From Leifsonia sp040686855 (GTDB lineage Bacteria > Actinomycetota > Actinomycetes > Actinomycetales > Microbacteriaceae): a stretch of DNA of 64,000 nt. The notes beneath the pieces are model-generated. The model was given only the letters and a program-made list of their open reading frames with translations. It did not search any database and was not told where the DNA came from. Numbering within the stretch: position 1 is the first letter of the stretch; every line of letters starts with the position of its first letter. The stretch lies in assembly GCF_040686855.1 (NCBI RefSeq), contig NZ_JBFBOG010000003.1:558001-622000 (forward strand), given 5' to 3'. This document shows, piece by piece, positions 1-10,969 of this stretch. The translations under genes were made by a program, and so were the position numbers.

Positions 1-339
1 CTGATCGCGTGCGCGACGCTGGTGGTCGTGCTCGGGATCACCGCGTCCCTCGTGCTGGTGCGGGCGGGATCCAGCAGCGACATCCCGACCGTCCGCGACC
101 TCAGCGGCCGCGTCACCGGCAGCACGATCGTGTTCAGCTGGAGCGACCCGGGCCTCCAGGACGGCGACACCTACCAGGTGGCGGTGCAGGACCAGCCGCC
201 GAGCAGCCAGCATGCGACCGAGTTCCGGGTGGATGCGAAGCCCGGCCAGACCGTCTGCGTCACCGTGACCGTCAACCGCGACGGCCGGACCGGCACGCCC
301 AGCGGACAGAAGTGCGTCGAGAGGGCGGCAGGGACGTGA
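1..339 (+). CDS. C-terminal end of a membrane-anchored protein with an FN3-like domain (5' partial)
   Basis: The frame is open from the first base and ends at TGA 337-339, so only the last 112 codons are present and the start lies outside the window. The visible part begins with a hydrophobic run of about 20 residues (LIACATLVVVLGITASLVLV), which reads as a transmembrane helix. It is followed by an 85-residue beta-rich domain (FSWSDPG, VCVTVTVNRDG) resembling a single fibronectin type III module that would face outside. The stop overlaps the GTG of the giant Ig-like gene (GTGA), so both are translated from one mRNA. The missing N-terminus could be a kinase or another signalling domain; nothing here decides this. 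Confidence 0.75.
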   Translation: MIACATLVVVLGITASLVLVRAGSSSDIPTVRDLSGRVTGSTIVFSWSDPGLQDGDTYQVAVQDQPPSSQHATEFRVDAKPGQTVCVTVTVNRDGRTGTPSGQKCVERAAGT

Positions 340-3300
340 GCCGCGCCGCCGCGTTCTGGTCCTGGCTGACCGCCCACAAGTCGGTCGCCGCGACGGCCGT
401 CAGCGGGACGGCCGTCGCAGCCCTGGTGACCACGCTCGCGGTCGTCTCGGGCGGGTACAGCGCCCAGCATCTCCAGCTGAACGACGCCGCGGTGTGGGTG
501 GCCAGCGATGCCAAGAAGTCGCTCGGGCGCGCGAACACGGAGATCGACAAGCTCAACTCGGTCGTTGCAGGCACCGGCGAATCCCTCGACGTCGTGCAGG
601 ACGGCACCGACGTCCTGCTGATCGACCGCGAGGCGAACACGGTCGCGGTCGTCGATCCGGCCACCGCCGAGGCGGGGAAGTCGGTCGCGCTGCCGCCTCG
701 CTCGCCGCAGGTCTCGCTCGCCGGCGGCCACGTGGCGCTGATGTCGCGCACGACGGGACAGCTGTGGCTGACGTCCGTGAAGCAGCTGGACACGTTCAAC
801 TCGGGTTCGGCCGCGACGGTCGATCTGGGCGGCCGCGCGGTCTTCGCGATGGACCCGTCGGGCGTGCTGTTCGCCTACCAGCCCTCGACCCGGACGCTCG
901 TGCGCGCCGACCTCAACGCCGCCGAGCCGTCCACCACGACGACCGACGTCGCCACCAAGGGCGACGGTGCGAACGTGTCGCTGACCTCGGTCGGCGGCCA
1001 CTGGGCGCTGCTCGACCCCGACGAGCGGACGCTGTGGGTGGACGGACGCGCGGTCGATCTCAGCGGCGTCCTCCCGGAGGGGGCGGAGCCGGTGCTGCAG
1101 CAGCCCTCATCCGGCGGCGGGGCGGTGTGGATCGCCTCCGGCACCGGTCTCGTGCGGGTGCCCCTCGACGGCGGCAGGCCCACGCGTCCCGTGACCCAGG
1201 GCGGTGGGGCGGCCGCGGCTCCCGTCACGGTCGCCGGGTGCACCTACGCCGCCTGGAGCGGTGGGAGCACGTGGCGCTCGTGCGGTGCCTCCGGCGCGGG
1301 GGAGCGGTCGACGCTGAAGGACGTCCCGTCAGGGGCCACCCTCGACTTCCGGGTCAACGGCTCCCGGGTCGTGCTCAACGACGGTCGTTCGGGTGTGGCC
1401 TGGGCGGTCCAGAGCGGGAACACGCGCATCGACAACTGGGACGAGCTGGTCTCCAAGAAGACGACGCAGGAGCTCGTCAACCAGACCAAGCAGGACACCG
1501 CGCCGCAGTACGAGAAGCAGGAGCAGCCTCCCGTCGCCGTCGACGACTCGTTCGGCGCCCGGCCGGGTCGCGTGACGCCCCTGCCGGTGCTGCTCAACGA
1601 CTACGACCCGAACGGCGACGTGCTGACGATCGACTCGTTCACCGGTGTGCCGGCGTCGCAGGGCACGCTCGAGCTCACCAACGCCGACCAGCAGCTGCAG
1701 ATCTCGCTGCCGGACACGGCGACCGGCTCCATCGCGTTCGACTACACGATCTCCGACGGGCGTGGTGGAACGGCGACGGCGCACGTCGTCGTGGCCGTGC
1801 GGACGGCGGGGGAGAACGCGCCACCCGTCTGCGTCCGGAACGCCAAGGCCGTCGTCCAGGCGGGAGGGCGCGTCTCGGCTCCGGTGCTCGGCGACTGCTA
1901 CGACCCGGACGGCGATTCCTTCTACCTGTCCGCCGCCTCCATCCCGTCGCCCGATACCGTGACCTTCACCCCGCAGGGGCAGGTCGCGTACTCCGACCAC
2001 GGCGACGGCGCGGGCGTCAAGGATGTGGCGCTGACGCTCTCCGACGGCCGCGCCGAGTCCGCCGGGCTGCTCGCCGTCACCGTCCGTCCGCCCGGGCAGG
2101 TTCCGATCATCGCCGACCCGTTCGCGGTGCTCGCCTACCAGGGCCAGGAGGTCACGGTCTCGCCGCTCGACCACGTGCGCGGAGGCAACGGCGTCGTGCG
2201 CCTCAGCACCGTGCCGACGAAGGCCGACGCGACCATCACGCCGGACTACCAGGGCGGCACGTTCCGTTTCGAGTCCGACCAGGCTGGCACGCACAACATC
2301 GAGTACTCGGTGACCGATGGCGTGATCACCGCCACCGGCGTCGTCCGGGTCGAGGTCAAGGCGCCGCCCGGGGCGAAGACCGCTCCGATCGCCGTTCCGC
2401 ACACCGCGTTCATCCGCGAGCAGTCGACGCAGGACGTGGACGTCCTCTCCACCGACATCGACCCCTCCGGCGGCGTGCTGCTGGTCACCGGGGTCACCGA
2501 TCCGGAGGCGTCGACGGGCGTGCGCGTGCAGGTCCTGCAGCAGCGCACGCTACGCGTCACGCTGAGCCGCCCGCTCGAGGGCCCGGTCGACTTCCATTAC
2601 CGGCTGAGCAACGGGCTGGCCGACACGGTCGGCACGGTGACCGTGGTGCAGCTCCCGCCGCTCACGGTCCACCAGCCGCCGATCGCCGCACCGGACTCGG
2701 TGTCGGTGCGCGTTCGCGACGTGGTCGACATCCCGGTGCTGGCCAACGACGTCCAGCCGGACGGCGACAAGCTGACTCTCGACCCGACCCTGGCGACGCC
2801 GCTTCCGAGCGGCGCCGGCCTGCTGTTCGCCAGCGGCGACCACCTGCGCTACCTCGCGCCGTCGAAGCCCGGCAACTACACCGCCGCCTACCGCGTGTCC
2901 GGCGAGGACGGGCAGTGGGCGACCGCCGAGGTCACCATCGCCGTGCGCGAGCGGGATGCGGCGACCAACAACCCGCCGGTCCCGAAGACCGTCACCGCGC
3001 GCGTGCTCGCGGGCGACACCGTGCGCATCACCGTGCCGCTCTCGGGCATCGACCCGGATGGCGACTCGGTGCAGTTCATCGGCCAGGAGACCAACCCCCA
3101 GAAGGGCGCGGTGATCGCCTCCGGCCCCGACTGGATGGACTTCCAGGCGGGCGAGTACGCGGCGGGCACGGACACCTTCACCTACGCGGTCGTCGATGCG
3201 CTCGGGGCCCGCGCGACGGGGACCGTGCGGGTGGGCATCGCCGCGCGGGTCGAGGGCGCGCGGAACCCGATCGCGGTCGAGGACGACGTGACGGCGAAGC

Positions 3301-6254
3301 CAGGCCGCACCCTCGGGGTTCAGGTGCTCGCCAACGACAGCGACCCCGACGGGAGCCCGCTGAGCGTCACCGCCGTGACGTCGCTCGACGGGAAGGCCAA
3401 GGCGAAGATCAGCGGCGACGTCGTCACCGTGACCGCGCCGAAGACTCCCGGCGCCTACGGCTTCCTGTACACGATCCAGAACGACCGGGGCGGGACGAGC
3501 CAGGCGTTCCTCCGCCTCACCGTCGACGAGAAGGCGCCTCCCGCGCGTCCGGTGGTCTCCGACACGACGCTCGGCCTCTCCGACATCCTCGGCAAGCAAC
3601 GGGTCGACGTGAACGTCTTGGCGAACGTGTTCTTCGCCGACGGCCCGGTGTCGAGCCTCAAGCTCTCGCTGGTGCCCGGGTACAACGCGGACGCGCAGGT
3701 GACCGCCGCCAAGCGGCTGCGGGTCACGATCGGCGCCAAGAGCCAGATCGTGCCGTTCAAGGTGGCCAACCCCGAGGACGAGTCGGTCGTCGCGAACGGC
3801 TTCGTGCACGTCCCGGGCTACGACGACGCGCTTCCGCAAGTGAAGCGCGGGGCGCCGAAGCTGACGGTGGTGAGTGAGAAGACGCTGACCATCCACCTGA
3901 ACGACTACATCGTCGCGGTCGGCAACCGGAAGGTGCGGCTGACGGACGCCGCGACCGTGCGGGCGACGCACGCCAACGGCGACGACCTCGTGGTCGGCAA
4001 CGACACCCTGCAGTTCACCTCGTCGCCGCGCTACTTCGGCCCGGCGTCCATCTCGTTCCAGGTCACCGACGGGTCGAGCGCGACGGATCCGGACGGCAAC
4101 GTCGCGACGATCGTGCTCCCGATCGAGGTGACACCGCGCGAGAACCAGCCCCCGGTGTTCACGGGCGCGCTCATCGACTTCGAGCCGGGGCAGACCAAGA
4201 CCATCGACCTGACCAAGGTGACCAGCTACCCCTACGCCAAGGACCAGAACGAGCTGGTGTACTCCATCCAGAACCCGCGGCCGAGCGGCGTCACCGCGAC
4301 CATCGACGGGCAGAAGCTGACCGTGACCGTGGCCACCGGCACGCCGAAGGGCACCACGCCGTCGCTCTCGATCGGCGTGAAGGATGCGGTCAACGCCGGT
4401 CAGGCGGGGCGCATCGACATCCAGGTGGTGCCCTCCACCCGCCCGCTGGCGAGCCCGCAGCCCGACCGCGTCATCGCGCCGCGCGGCCAGACGACCACCG
4501 TCGACGTGCTCGCGAACGACGGCGCCACCAACCCGTTCCCGGACAAGCCCCTCCGCGTGATCGCGGTGCGCGGCCTGGGCAGCGGCCTGCCCGACGGTCT
4601 CAGCATCACGCCGAGCGCCGACAACTCCGAACTGCAGATCTCGGTCTCGCCCACCGCGGCGCCGGCCGACACCACGCTGCAGTACGAGGTGGCGGACGCC
4701 ACGGGCGATGCCGACCGGTACACCTGGGGCACGGTCACCGTGTCGGTCCAGGACCGGCCGGCTCCCGTCTCCAACGTCCAGATCGGCACGATCGCCAACC
4801 GCAGCCTGACGCTCAGCTGGATCCCCGGTGCCTTCAACAACTCGCCGATCACCGGCTTCCAGGTGACGATGGCGAACGCCGCGACCGGGCAGGTGATCTC
4901 CACCACTCCGTGTGCGACGACGACCTGCGCGATCACCACGCCGGGCAACGGCCCGTCGAACGCGGTGACGCTGACGGTGCGCGCGCAGAACGCCCTCGGC
5001 CTCTCCGATCCCACCTCGTACGCCGAGCCGGTGTGGTCCGACGTGATCCCGAACGCGCCGTCCGCCGTGTCGTCGACACCGCTCGATCACGGGCTCCGCA
5101 TCACCTGGACCAAGCCGGCCGACGCACCCGGCGCCAGCCCGATCACCTCGTACCTGGTGTCGCTGGGCGGCGTGACCAACGCCCTGCAGGTCTCGGGCTC
5201 CGATCCGGTGGGCACCGGCTACGCGCTCAACGTCACCGACCCCGGGATCGCGAACGGCGCGGCCATCGGGTTCACGGTCGCTTCGCGCAACGAGTTCTAC
5301 CAGGGCCGCACGACCTGGAATCAGACGCAGGGGAGCGGCGTGCCCGCCGGGGCGCCGACGACCACCGGTGTCGCACCGGTCGCGACGCCGGACACCCAGG
5401 CGGGCACCAGCGCGACGCTGAGCTGGTCCGGCGTCTTCGGCGACAACGGCAAGACGATCACCGACTACTGGGTGGCGGCGTTCCAGGGCCGCAACCCGAC
5501 GTCCTGTCAGGTCACGGGGGTGGATTCCGGACAGCCGTCGTTGTCGACGAACGGCTTGCGGCGTGTGCAGGGTGGCAGCACGGTCATCACCGGGCTCAGC
5601 CCGAACCAGACCTACGACTTCATCGTCTACGCCTACAACGGCCAGGGCTGCACGCCGGCGGCGATCGTCAGCGCGACCCCGCGGCAGTCGCCGGGCGACG
5701 TGACCGGGATCGCCGTGGTGTCCCGCGTCCTGAACCAGAGCGCGCGGACCGCCGACTTCAACGTCACCGTGTCGTACCGCGCAGGCGGCGGATCCAACCC
5801 GCGGTTCGACTACCAGCTGCTCAGCGGCGGCGCGGTCGTCGACTCGGGCACGCTCAGCGGCACGAGCGGCGTGCTGGACGCCTCCGGCGCGAACCACTAC
5901 GGCGTCCCGCTGACCGTGCGGATCACCCGGGTCTGCGAGGGCTACCCCGACGGCTCGTCGCTCTGCACGGCCCAGAGCGCGACCCAGGACCTGGGGGTCG
6001 CGGTTGATCTCAAGATCGGCGGCGCCCGGTACGACCCCGCGAGCCAGGTGTTCACCTGGACGAGCTGGCCGACGGGCGCCTACGACGCCGTCACCTACAG
6101 CTGCGACGGCACGACGCAGCTGCCGATGCCGGCCGCGGGCGAGACGGCGTCCTGCACCGCGCCGGCGAACGACCCGGCCCCGACCCTGACCGTGACCGTC
6201 GTGTCCGGTGGCGACACGTTCTCCACCGACTATCCGGGATCGACGTTGCCATGA
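336..6254 (+). CDS. Giant cell-surface protein with tandem Ig-like (cadherin-like) and FN3 domains
   Basis: 1972 residues from GTG 336, chosen because it overlaps the preceding stop (GTGA); the frame stays open further upstream but only as a shadow. An N-terminal signal-anchor (residues about 15-45) is followed by a region of propeller-like repeats (45-390; DVLLIDREANTVAVVDP). Ten or so tandem modules of about 95 residues follow (398-1470). Each opens with a motif like PPVAVDDS and carries DxDGDxL-type turns (VLLNDYDPNGDVL, VLANDSDPDGSPL), as in Big_9/tandem cadherin-like repeats. At least three FN3 domains follow (from about 1475, 1572 and 1675) and then a C-terminal tail. It is probably a fibrous adhesin or cell-wall protein tethered to the membrane. 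It is the first of five overlapping or closely spaced genes with MoxR, DUF58, TgpA-like and FHA proteins. The ligand is unknown. Confidence 0.85.
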   Translation: MSRAAAFWSWLTAHKSVAATAVSGTAVAALVTTLAVVSGGYSAQHLQLNDAAVWVASDAKKSLGRANTEIDKLNSVVAGTGESLDVVQDGTDVLLIDREANTVAVVDPATAEAGKSVALPPRSPQVSLAGGHVALMSRTTGQLWLTSVKQLDTFNSGSAATVDLGGRAVFAMDPSGVLFAYQPSTRTLVRADLNAAEPSTTTTDVATKGDGANVSLTSVGGHWALLDPDERTLWVDGRAVDLSGVLPEGAEPVLQQPSSGGGAVWIASGTGLVRVPLDGGRPTRPVTQGGGAAAAPVTVAGCTYAAWSGGSTWRSCGASGAGERSTLKDVPSGATLDFRVNGSRVVLNDGRSGVAWAVQSGNTRIDNWDELVSKKTTQELVNQTKQDTAPQYEKQEQPPVAVDDSFGARPGRVTPLPVLLNDYDPNGDVLTIDSFTGVPASQGTLELTNADQQLQISLPDTATGSIAFDYTISDGRGGTATAHVVVAVRTAGENAPPVCVRNAKAVVQAGGRVSAPVLGDCYDPDGDSFYLSAASIPSPDTVTFTPQGQVAYSDHGDGAGVKDVALTLSDGRAESAGLLAVTVRPPGQVPIIADPFAVLAYQGQEVTVSPLDHVRGGNGVVRLSTVPTKADATITPDYQGGTFRFESDQAGTHNIEYSVTDGVITATGVVRVEVKAPPGAKTAPIAVPHTAFIREQSTQDVDVLSTDIDPSGGVLLVTGVTDPEASTGVRVQVLQQRTLRVTLSRPLEGPVDFHYRLSNGLADTVGTVTVVQLPPLTVHQPPIAAPDSVSVRVRDVVDIPVLANDVQPDGDKLTLDPTLATPLPSGAGLLFASGDHLRYLAPSKPGNYTAAYRVSGEDGQWATAEVTIAVRERDAATNNPPVPKTVTARVLAGDTVRITVPLSGIDPDGDSVQFIGQETNPQKGAVIASGPDWMDFQAGEYAAGTDTFTYAVVDALGARATGTVRVGIAARVEGARNPIAVEDDVTAKPGRTLGVQVLANDSDPDGSPLSVTAVTSLDGKAKAKISGDVVTVTAPKTPGAYGFLYTIQNDRGGTSQAFLRLTVDEKAPPARPVVSDTTLGLSDILGKQRVDVNVLANVFFADGPVSSLKLSLVPGYNADAQVTAAKRLRVTIGAKSQIVPFKVANPEDESVVANGFVHVPGYDDALPQVKRGAPKLTVVSEKTLTIHLNDYIVAVGNRKVRLTDAATVRATHANGDDLVVGNDTLQFTSSPRYFGPASISFQVTDGSSATDPDGNVATIVLPIEVTPRENQPPVFTGALIDFEPGQTKTIDLTKVTSYPYAKDQNELVYSIQNPRPSGVTATIDGQKLTVTVATGTPKGTTPSLSIGVKDAVNAGQAGRIDIQVVPSTRPLASPQPDRVIAPRGQTTTVDVLANDGATNPFPDKPLRVIAVRGLGSGLPDGLSITPSADNSELQISVSPTAAPADTTLQYEVADATGDADRYTWGTVTVSVQDRPAPVSNVQIGTIANRSLTLSWIPGAFNNSPITGFQVTMANAATGQVISTTPCATTTCAITTPGNGPSNAVTLTVRAQNALGLSDPTSYAEPVWSDVIPNAPSAVSSTPLDHGLRITWTKPADAPGASPITSYLVSLGGVTNALQVSGSDPVGTGYALNVTDPGIANGAAIGFTVASRNEFYQGRTTWNQTQGSGVPAGAPTTTGVAPVATPDTQAGTSATLSWSGVFGDNGKTITDYWVAAFQGRNPTSCQVTGVDSGQPSLSTNGLRRVQGGSTVITGLSPNQTYDFIVYAYNGQGCTPAAIVSATPRQSPGDVTGIAVVSRVLNQSARTADFNVTVSYRAGGGSNPRFDYQLLSGGAVVDSGTLSGTSGVLDASGANHYGVPLTVRITRVCEGYPDGSSLCTAQSATQDLGVAVDLKIGGARYDPASQVFTWTSWPTGAYDAVTYSCDGTTQLPMPAAGETASCTAPANDPAPTLTVTVVSGGDTFSTDYPGSTLP

Positions 6255-6351
6255 TCCGCGGACGGCATACTGTCTTCAGCCGCACCGCGCGGCGCACACC
6301 CCCTTCCCTGCGGCCTCTCGCGCCGCGCCCCGAACCGAAAGAGGCCGGAGC

Positions 6352-7319
<968 letters not shown>

Positions 7320-7323
<4 letters not shown>

Positions 7324-8660
7324 CCACCGTCACCCGTTCGCAGACCGAGCTCACCAACGCGCGCGCCCGCATCGTCGGCGAGCGCGAAGGGTTCCTCGCG
7401 GACGCGATCGTGTGGGTCGTGCGCAGCTCCGCCACCGCCGGCCGGGCGGTCGCGACGCTGGCGCGCCGGGTCGGCTCCGTGGTGACGGCGCTCGGCTGGT
7501 CGATGCTGCTGCTCGCGGTGCTTGCCCTCACAGCCGGCTACGTCTGGGGGTGGGTAGAGGCGGTCGTCGCCGGCTGGGCGGCCGTGGTGATCCTGGTCGT
7601 CGCCTCCGGCTACCTGATCGGGCGCACCGCGTACGACGTCGGGCTCTCCCTCCCGGCGAACCGCGTCGTCGTCGGCGATCGGGCCCCCGGCGAGGTGTCG
7701 GTGCGCAATCCGCTGCGGCGGAGGCTCCCCGGTGTGCGCGTCGAGGTGCCCGTCGGTCACGGGCTCGCCGAGTTCGCGGCTCCCTCGCTCGCCCCGGCCG
7801 AGGAGCACTCGGACGTCTTCGTGGTGCCGACCAGCCGCCGCGGGATCGTGCCCATCGGCCCGGTGCGCACCGTCCGCGCCGACCCGATCGGGCTGCTGCG
7901 GCGCGAGGTGGTCTGGGCGGACTCCCTCGACCTGTTCGTGCACCCGCGCACCATCGCCATCCCGAGCATGAGCACCGGCTTCGTCCGCGACCTCGAGGGG
8001 TCGCCGACCCGCGACCTCACCGCGAGCGACATCGCCTTCCACGCGCTGCGCGAGTACGTCCCCGGGGACGAGCGCCGCTTCATCCACTGGAAGTCGACGG
8101 CCAAGACCGGCAGCTACATGGTCCGACAGTTCGAGGAGACCCGGCGCAGCCATCTGCTGGTGGCACTGAGCCTGTCGGCGGCCGACTACGCGACCGACGA
8201 GGAGTTCGAGCTCGCGGTCAGCGCCACCGGCTCGCTCGGGGTGCGGGCGATGCTCGACTCCCGCACGGTCTCCGTGGTCGCCTCCGCCGCGACACCCGAC
8301 TTCGCCAAGCGGATGCTGTTCACCGTCCGCCGTCTGAGCACGGTGAATCGCGGCCGGCTGCTGGACGACCTCGCCGGGGTCGAGACCGCCGACGCGGCAC
8401 TCCGGCTGCCGGAGCTCGCGCAGGTCGCCTCGGACGACGCAGCCGGCATCTCGATCGCGTTCCTCATCTGCGGGTCGACGCCCACCGCCACGCAGCTGCG
8501 CGCGGCCGCGGCGCACTTCCCGCTCGGGGTGGATGTGGTCGCGATCGTCTGCGACGAGGGTGCGGTGCCGTCGCTCCGGCGCGTGGCCGACCTCAGCGTC
8601 CTCACCATCGGCTACCTGGAGGACCTTCAGCGCAGCCTCGCGAAACGGCTGGCCACCTGA
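7320..8660 (+). CDS. DUF58 domain membrane protein
   Basis: 446 residues from GTG 7320, which overlaps the stop of the MoxR gene (GTGA). Two close hydrophobic segments at about residues 60-104 anchor the protein, and the rest is cytoplasmic. The DUF58 signature REYVPGDERRFIHWKSTAK lies near residue 244, the C-terminal half of a VWA-like fold. DUF58 proteins pair with MoxR ATPases in moxR-DUF58-transglutaminase clusters across bacteria, exactly as seen here, and are thought to be the ATPase's partner. The stop TGA shares its last base with the ATG of the next gene (TGATG), which indicates translational coupling. The biochemical role is not known. Confidence 0.9.
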
Positions 8661-10969
8661 TGCCCGCCCGTCGTTCCCCCCGTGCGCTCGTGGACGTGCT
8701 CTTCGCCGTCGTCGCCGTCGCGCTGGGCGCGTGGTCGTTCTGGCCCGTGTACCAGTCGAGCGCGTTCATCGTGATGCTGGTGGCGACCCTCCTGCTCGGC
8801 ACCGCAGTCGCCGTCGCCGGATGGGCGTGGCGCCTGCCGAGCATCGCGGTCGTCGGCCTCATCCTGGTGGTCTACCTGGGCGCGGGCGTGCAGCTCGCCG
8901 TACCGTCCGAGGCGGCCGCCGGGGGACTGCTGCCGAGCCCGGAGGGCTTCATCGACCTCATCCAGGGCACATGGCTGAGCTGGAAGCAGCTCGTGACGAT
9001 CAGCGTCCCGGTGGGCTCGTATCAGGCGCTGCTGGTGCCCGCGTTCCTGCTGACGCTGCTGGCGACGGTGCTGACGGTCACCATCGCGTTGCGGTCGTCC
9101 CGCCCCGAGCTCGCCGCCATCCCGCCGGTGCTGCTCGTCGTCGCCGGCATCCTGCTGGGGTCGTCGGTGGCGTCCGTTCCGTTGCTGCTGCTCTTCGCGC
9201 TGTTCGTCGTCCTCCTCGCGTGGCTGATCCGGTTCCGGCTGTCGCGGCGCTCCGCCGCCGTGCGGACGCTGCGCGAGCAGAGCGGCCAGCTCGTCGAGAG
9301 CAGGAGCGAGCGCGTCTCGACCGCCGCGCTCACCGCGGCCGGGGCGACGGTCATGGTGGTCGCCGCGGCCGCGGGCGGCATCGCGGCCGCCGCACTGCTG
9401 CCCCCGTCGGGTGACCGGCAGGTCGTGCGCACGGCGGTCGAGCAGCCGTTCGATCCGCGCGAGTACCCGAGCCCGCTGAGCGGCTTCCGGTCCTACCTGG
9501 AGCCCGCGAAGGCGGACCAGAACATGCTGACGGTCGATGGCCTGCCGTCGGACGGGCGTCTGCGGATCGCGACACTCGACACCTACGACGGCGTGACCTA
9601 CTCGGTCGGGAGCGCGGAATCGACCAGCGCGTCCGGATCCTTCACGCGCGTCCCCTACCGGCTCGACCAGGGCGCAACCAACGGCAAGCGCACCACCACC
9701 ACCGTCGTGGTGAACGACTACCGCGGTCCCTGGCTCCCCGGCAGCGGGCAGCTTGAGCAGGTCCAGTTCGGAGGGTCGCGCGCCTCCACGCTCGCGGGCG
9801 CGTTCTTCTACAACGACGTCACCGGCACCGGTGCGGTCACCACGGCGCTGCGGAACGGCGACACCTACACCGAGCAGTCGGTCGTCAAGCCGCTCCTGAC
9901 CGCTGCGCAGCTCCAGAAGGTGCAGCCGGGCTCGGACTCGGTGCCGCGTCCGGCCGTCATCCCCGACGAGCTGCAGTCCGCGCTGCAGAAGTACACTGCC
10001 GGGGTCAGCGGTGCCGGACCCAAGCTGGCCGCGGCACTACGGGGTCTCGCGCAGGACGGCTACATCAGCCACGGGATCGGCGCGAACGAGCCCCCGAGCC
10101 GATCCGGTCACGGCGCTGACCGCATCACCGAACTGCTCACCGACGTGCCGATGCTCGGCGACCAGGAGCAGTACGCGGTGACCGCTGCGCTCATGGCGCG
10201 GCAGCTCGGCTTCCCGGCCCGCGTGGTGGTCGGCTTCGTCGCGCCGGAGGGGGTCACGGGCGACGCGGTCACCTTCAACGGCTCCGACATCTCGGCGTGG
10301 ATCGAGGTGCAGACGACGGACGGCTGGGTCACCGTGGATCCGACGCCGCCGATCCGCCCCGTGCCGCCGAAGCAGCCCGACCAGCCGACGCAGATCTCTC
10401 GTCCGCAGACCAACGTCCAGCCGCCTGTGGACGACAATCCGCAGCAGAACGACGAGCCGCCGCAGGCGCAGGTCGATCCGTCGAACCAGCCGAAACCCGA
10501 TCCAGCGCTCGAGACGCTGCTCACCGTGCTGGTGATCGTCGGCTGGACGCTGCTCATCCTCGCCCTCATCGCGTCCCCGTTCCTCGCGGTGCTCGCGGCC
10601 AAGTGGCGACGACGCACCCTCCGCCGCCGTGCCCCGACCGCACGCGAGCGCATCGTCGGCGGCTGGCGCGAGTTCGCCGACGCGGCGGTCGATCACGGCT
10701 ACGACCCGCCGCCCGCCGCCACCCGCGTCGAGTTCGCCGACACCATCGGCGGCTCCCGTGCCAACGCCCTGGCGAAGGTCGCCGATCGCGCGACCTACAG
10801 CGGCATCGCGCCCACCCCGGCCGAGGCGGAATCGGTGTGGAAAGCCGTCGACGACCTGCGGGGTCAGCTCGCGAAGCGCGACACGCGCTGGAAGAGGCTG
10901 CTCGCGGCGGTCTCGCTGCGTTCGCTCGGCTACCGTGGGAGGGGAAGCGGAAAGGGACAGAGCCGATGA
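8660..10969 (+). CDS. TgpA-like membrane transglutaminase-fold protein, apparently catalytically inactive
   Basis: 769 residues from ATG 8660 (TGATG overlap). Five or six N-terminal membrane helices (residues 10-190) and one more near 220-245 precede an extracytoplasmic domain, a transglutaminase-like core (480-570), a proline/glutamine-rich linker, a membrane helix near 620-645 and a cytoplasmic tail. This is the TgpA layout. The core aligns with the family at ALMARQLGFPARVVVGF, but the expected GxCEQYA reads GDQEQYA, so Gln502 stands where the catalytic Cys belongs. The expected HAWVE reads SAWIE, so Ser545 replaces His. Asp560 in VDPTP is kept. It is therefore more likely a structural or binding version of the fold than an enzyme. 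The 3' end overlaps the FHA gene (ATGA). Confidence 0.85.
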   Translation: MPARRSPRALVDVLFAVVAVALGAWSFWPVYQSSAFIVMLVATLLLGTAVAVAGWAWRLPSIAVVGLILVVYLGAGVQLAVPSEAAAGGLLPSPEGFIDLIQGTWLSWKQLVTISVPVGSYQALLVPAFLLTLLATVLTVTIALRSSRPELAAIPPVLLVVAGILLGSSVASVPLLLLFALFVVLLAWLIRFRLSRRSAAVRTLREQSGQLVESRSERVSTAALTAAGATVMVVAAAAGGIAAAALLPPSGDRQVVRTAVEQPFDPREYPSPLSGFRSYLEPAKADQNMLTVDGLPSDGRLRIATLDTYDGVTYSVGSAESTSASGSFTRVPYRLDQGATNGKRTTTTVVVNDYRGPWLPGSGQLEQVQFGGSRASTLAGAFFYNDVTGTGAVTTALRNGDTYTEQSVVKPLLTAAQLQKVQPGSDSVPRPAVIPDELQSALQKYTAGVSGAGPKLAAALRGLAQDGYISHGIGANEPPSRSGHGADRITELLTDVPMLGDQEQYAVTAALMARQLGFPARVVVGFVAPEGVTGDAVTFNGSDISAWIEVQTTDGWVTVDPTPPIRPVPPKQPDQPTQISRPQTNVQPPVDDNPQQNDEPPQAQVDPSNQPKPDPALETLLTVLVIVGWTLLILALIASPFLAVLAAKWRRRTLRRRAPTARERIVGGWREFADAAVDHGYDPPPAATRVEFADTIGGSRANALAKVADRATYSGIAPTPAEAESVWKAVDDLRGQLAKRDTRWKRLLAAVSLRSLGYRGRGSGKGQSR

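Noticed and set aside
9..335. N-terminal extension of the giant protein to position 9
   Set aside because: It overlaps the coding frame of the preceding gene, is Arg-rich and lacks codon bias; GTG 336 with the GTGA overlap and the following signal-anchor is a far better start.
2550..5897. Open frame of 1115 codons on the minus strand within the giant Ig-like gene
   Set aside because: It is antisense to a gene with clear repeats and domains; its protein is Arg/Gly/His-rich without motifs, as expected for shadow frames in very GC-rich DNA.
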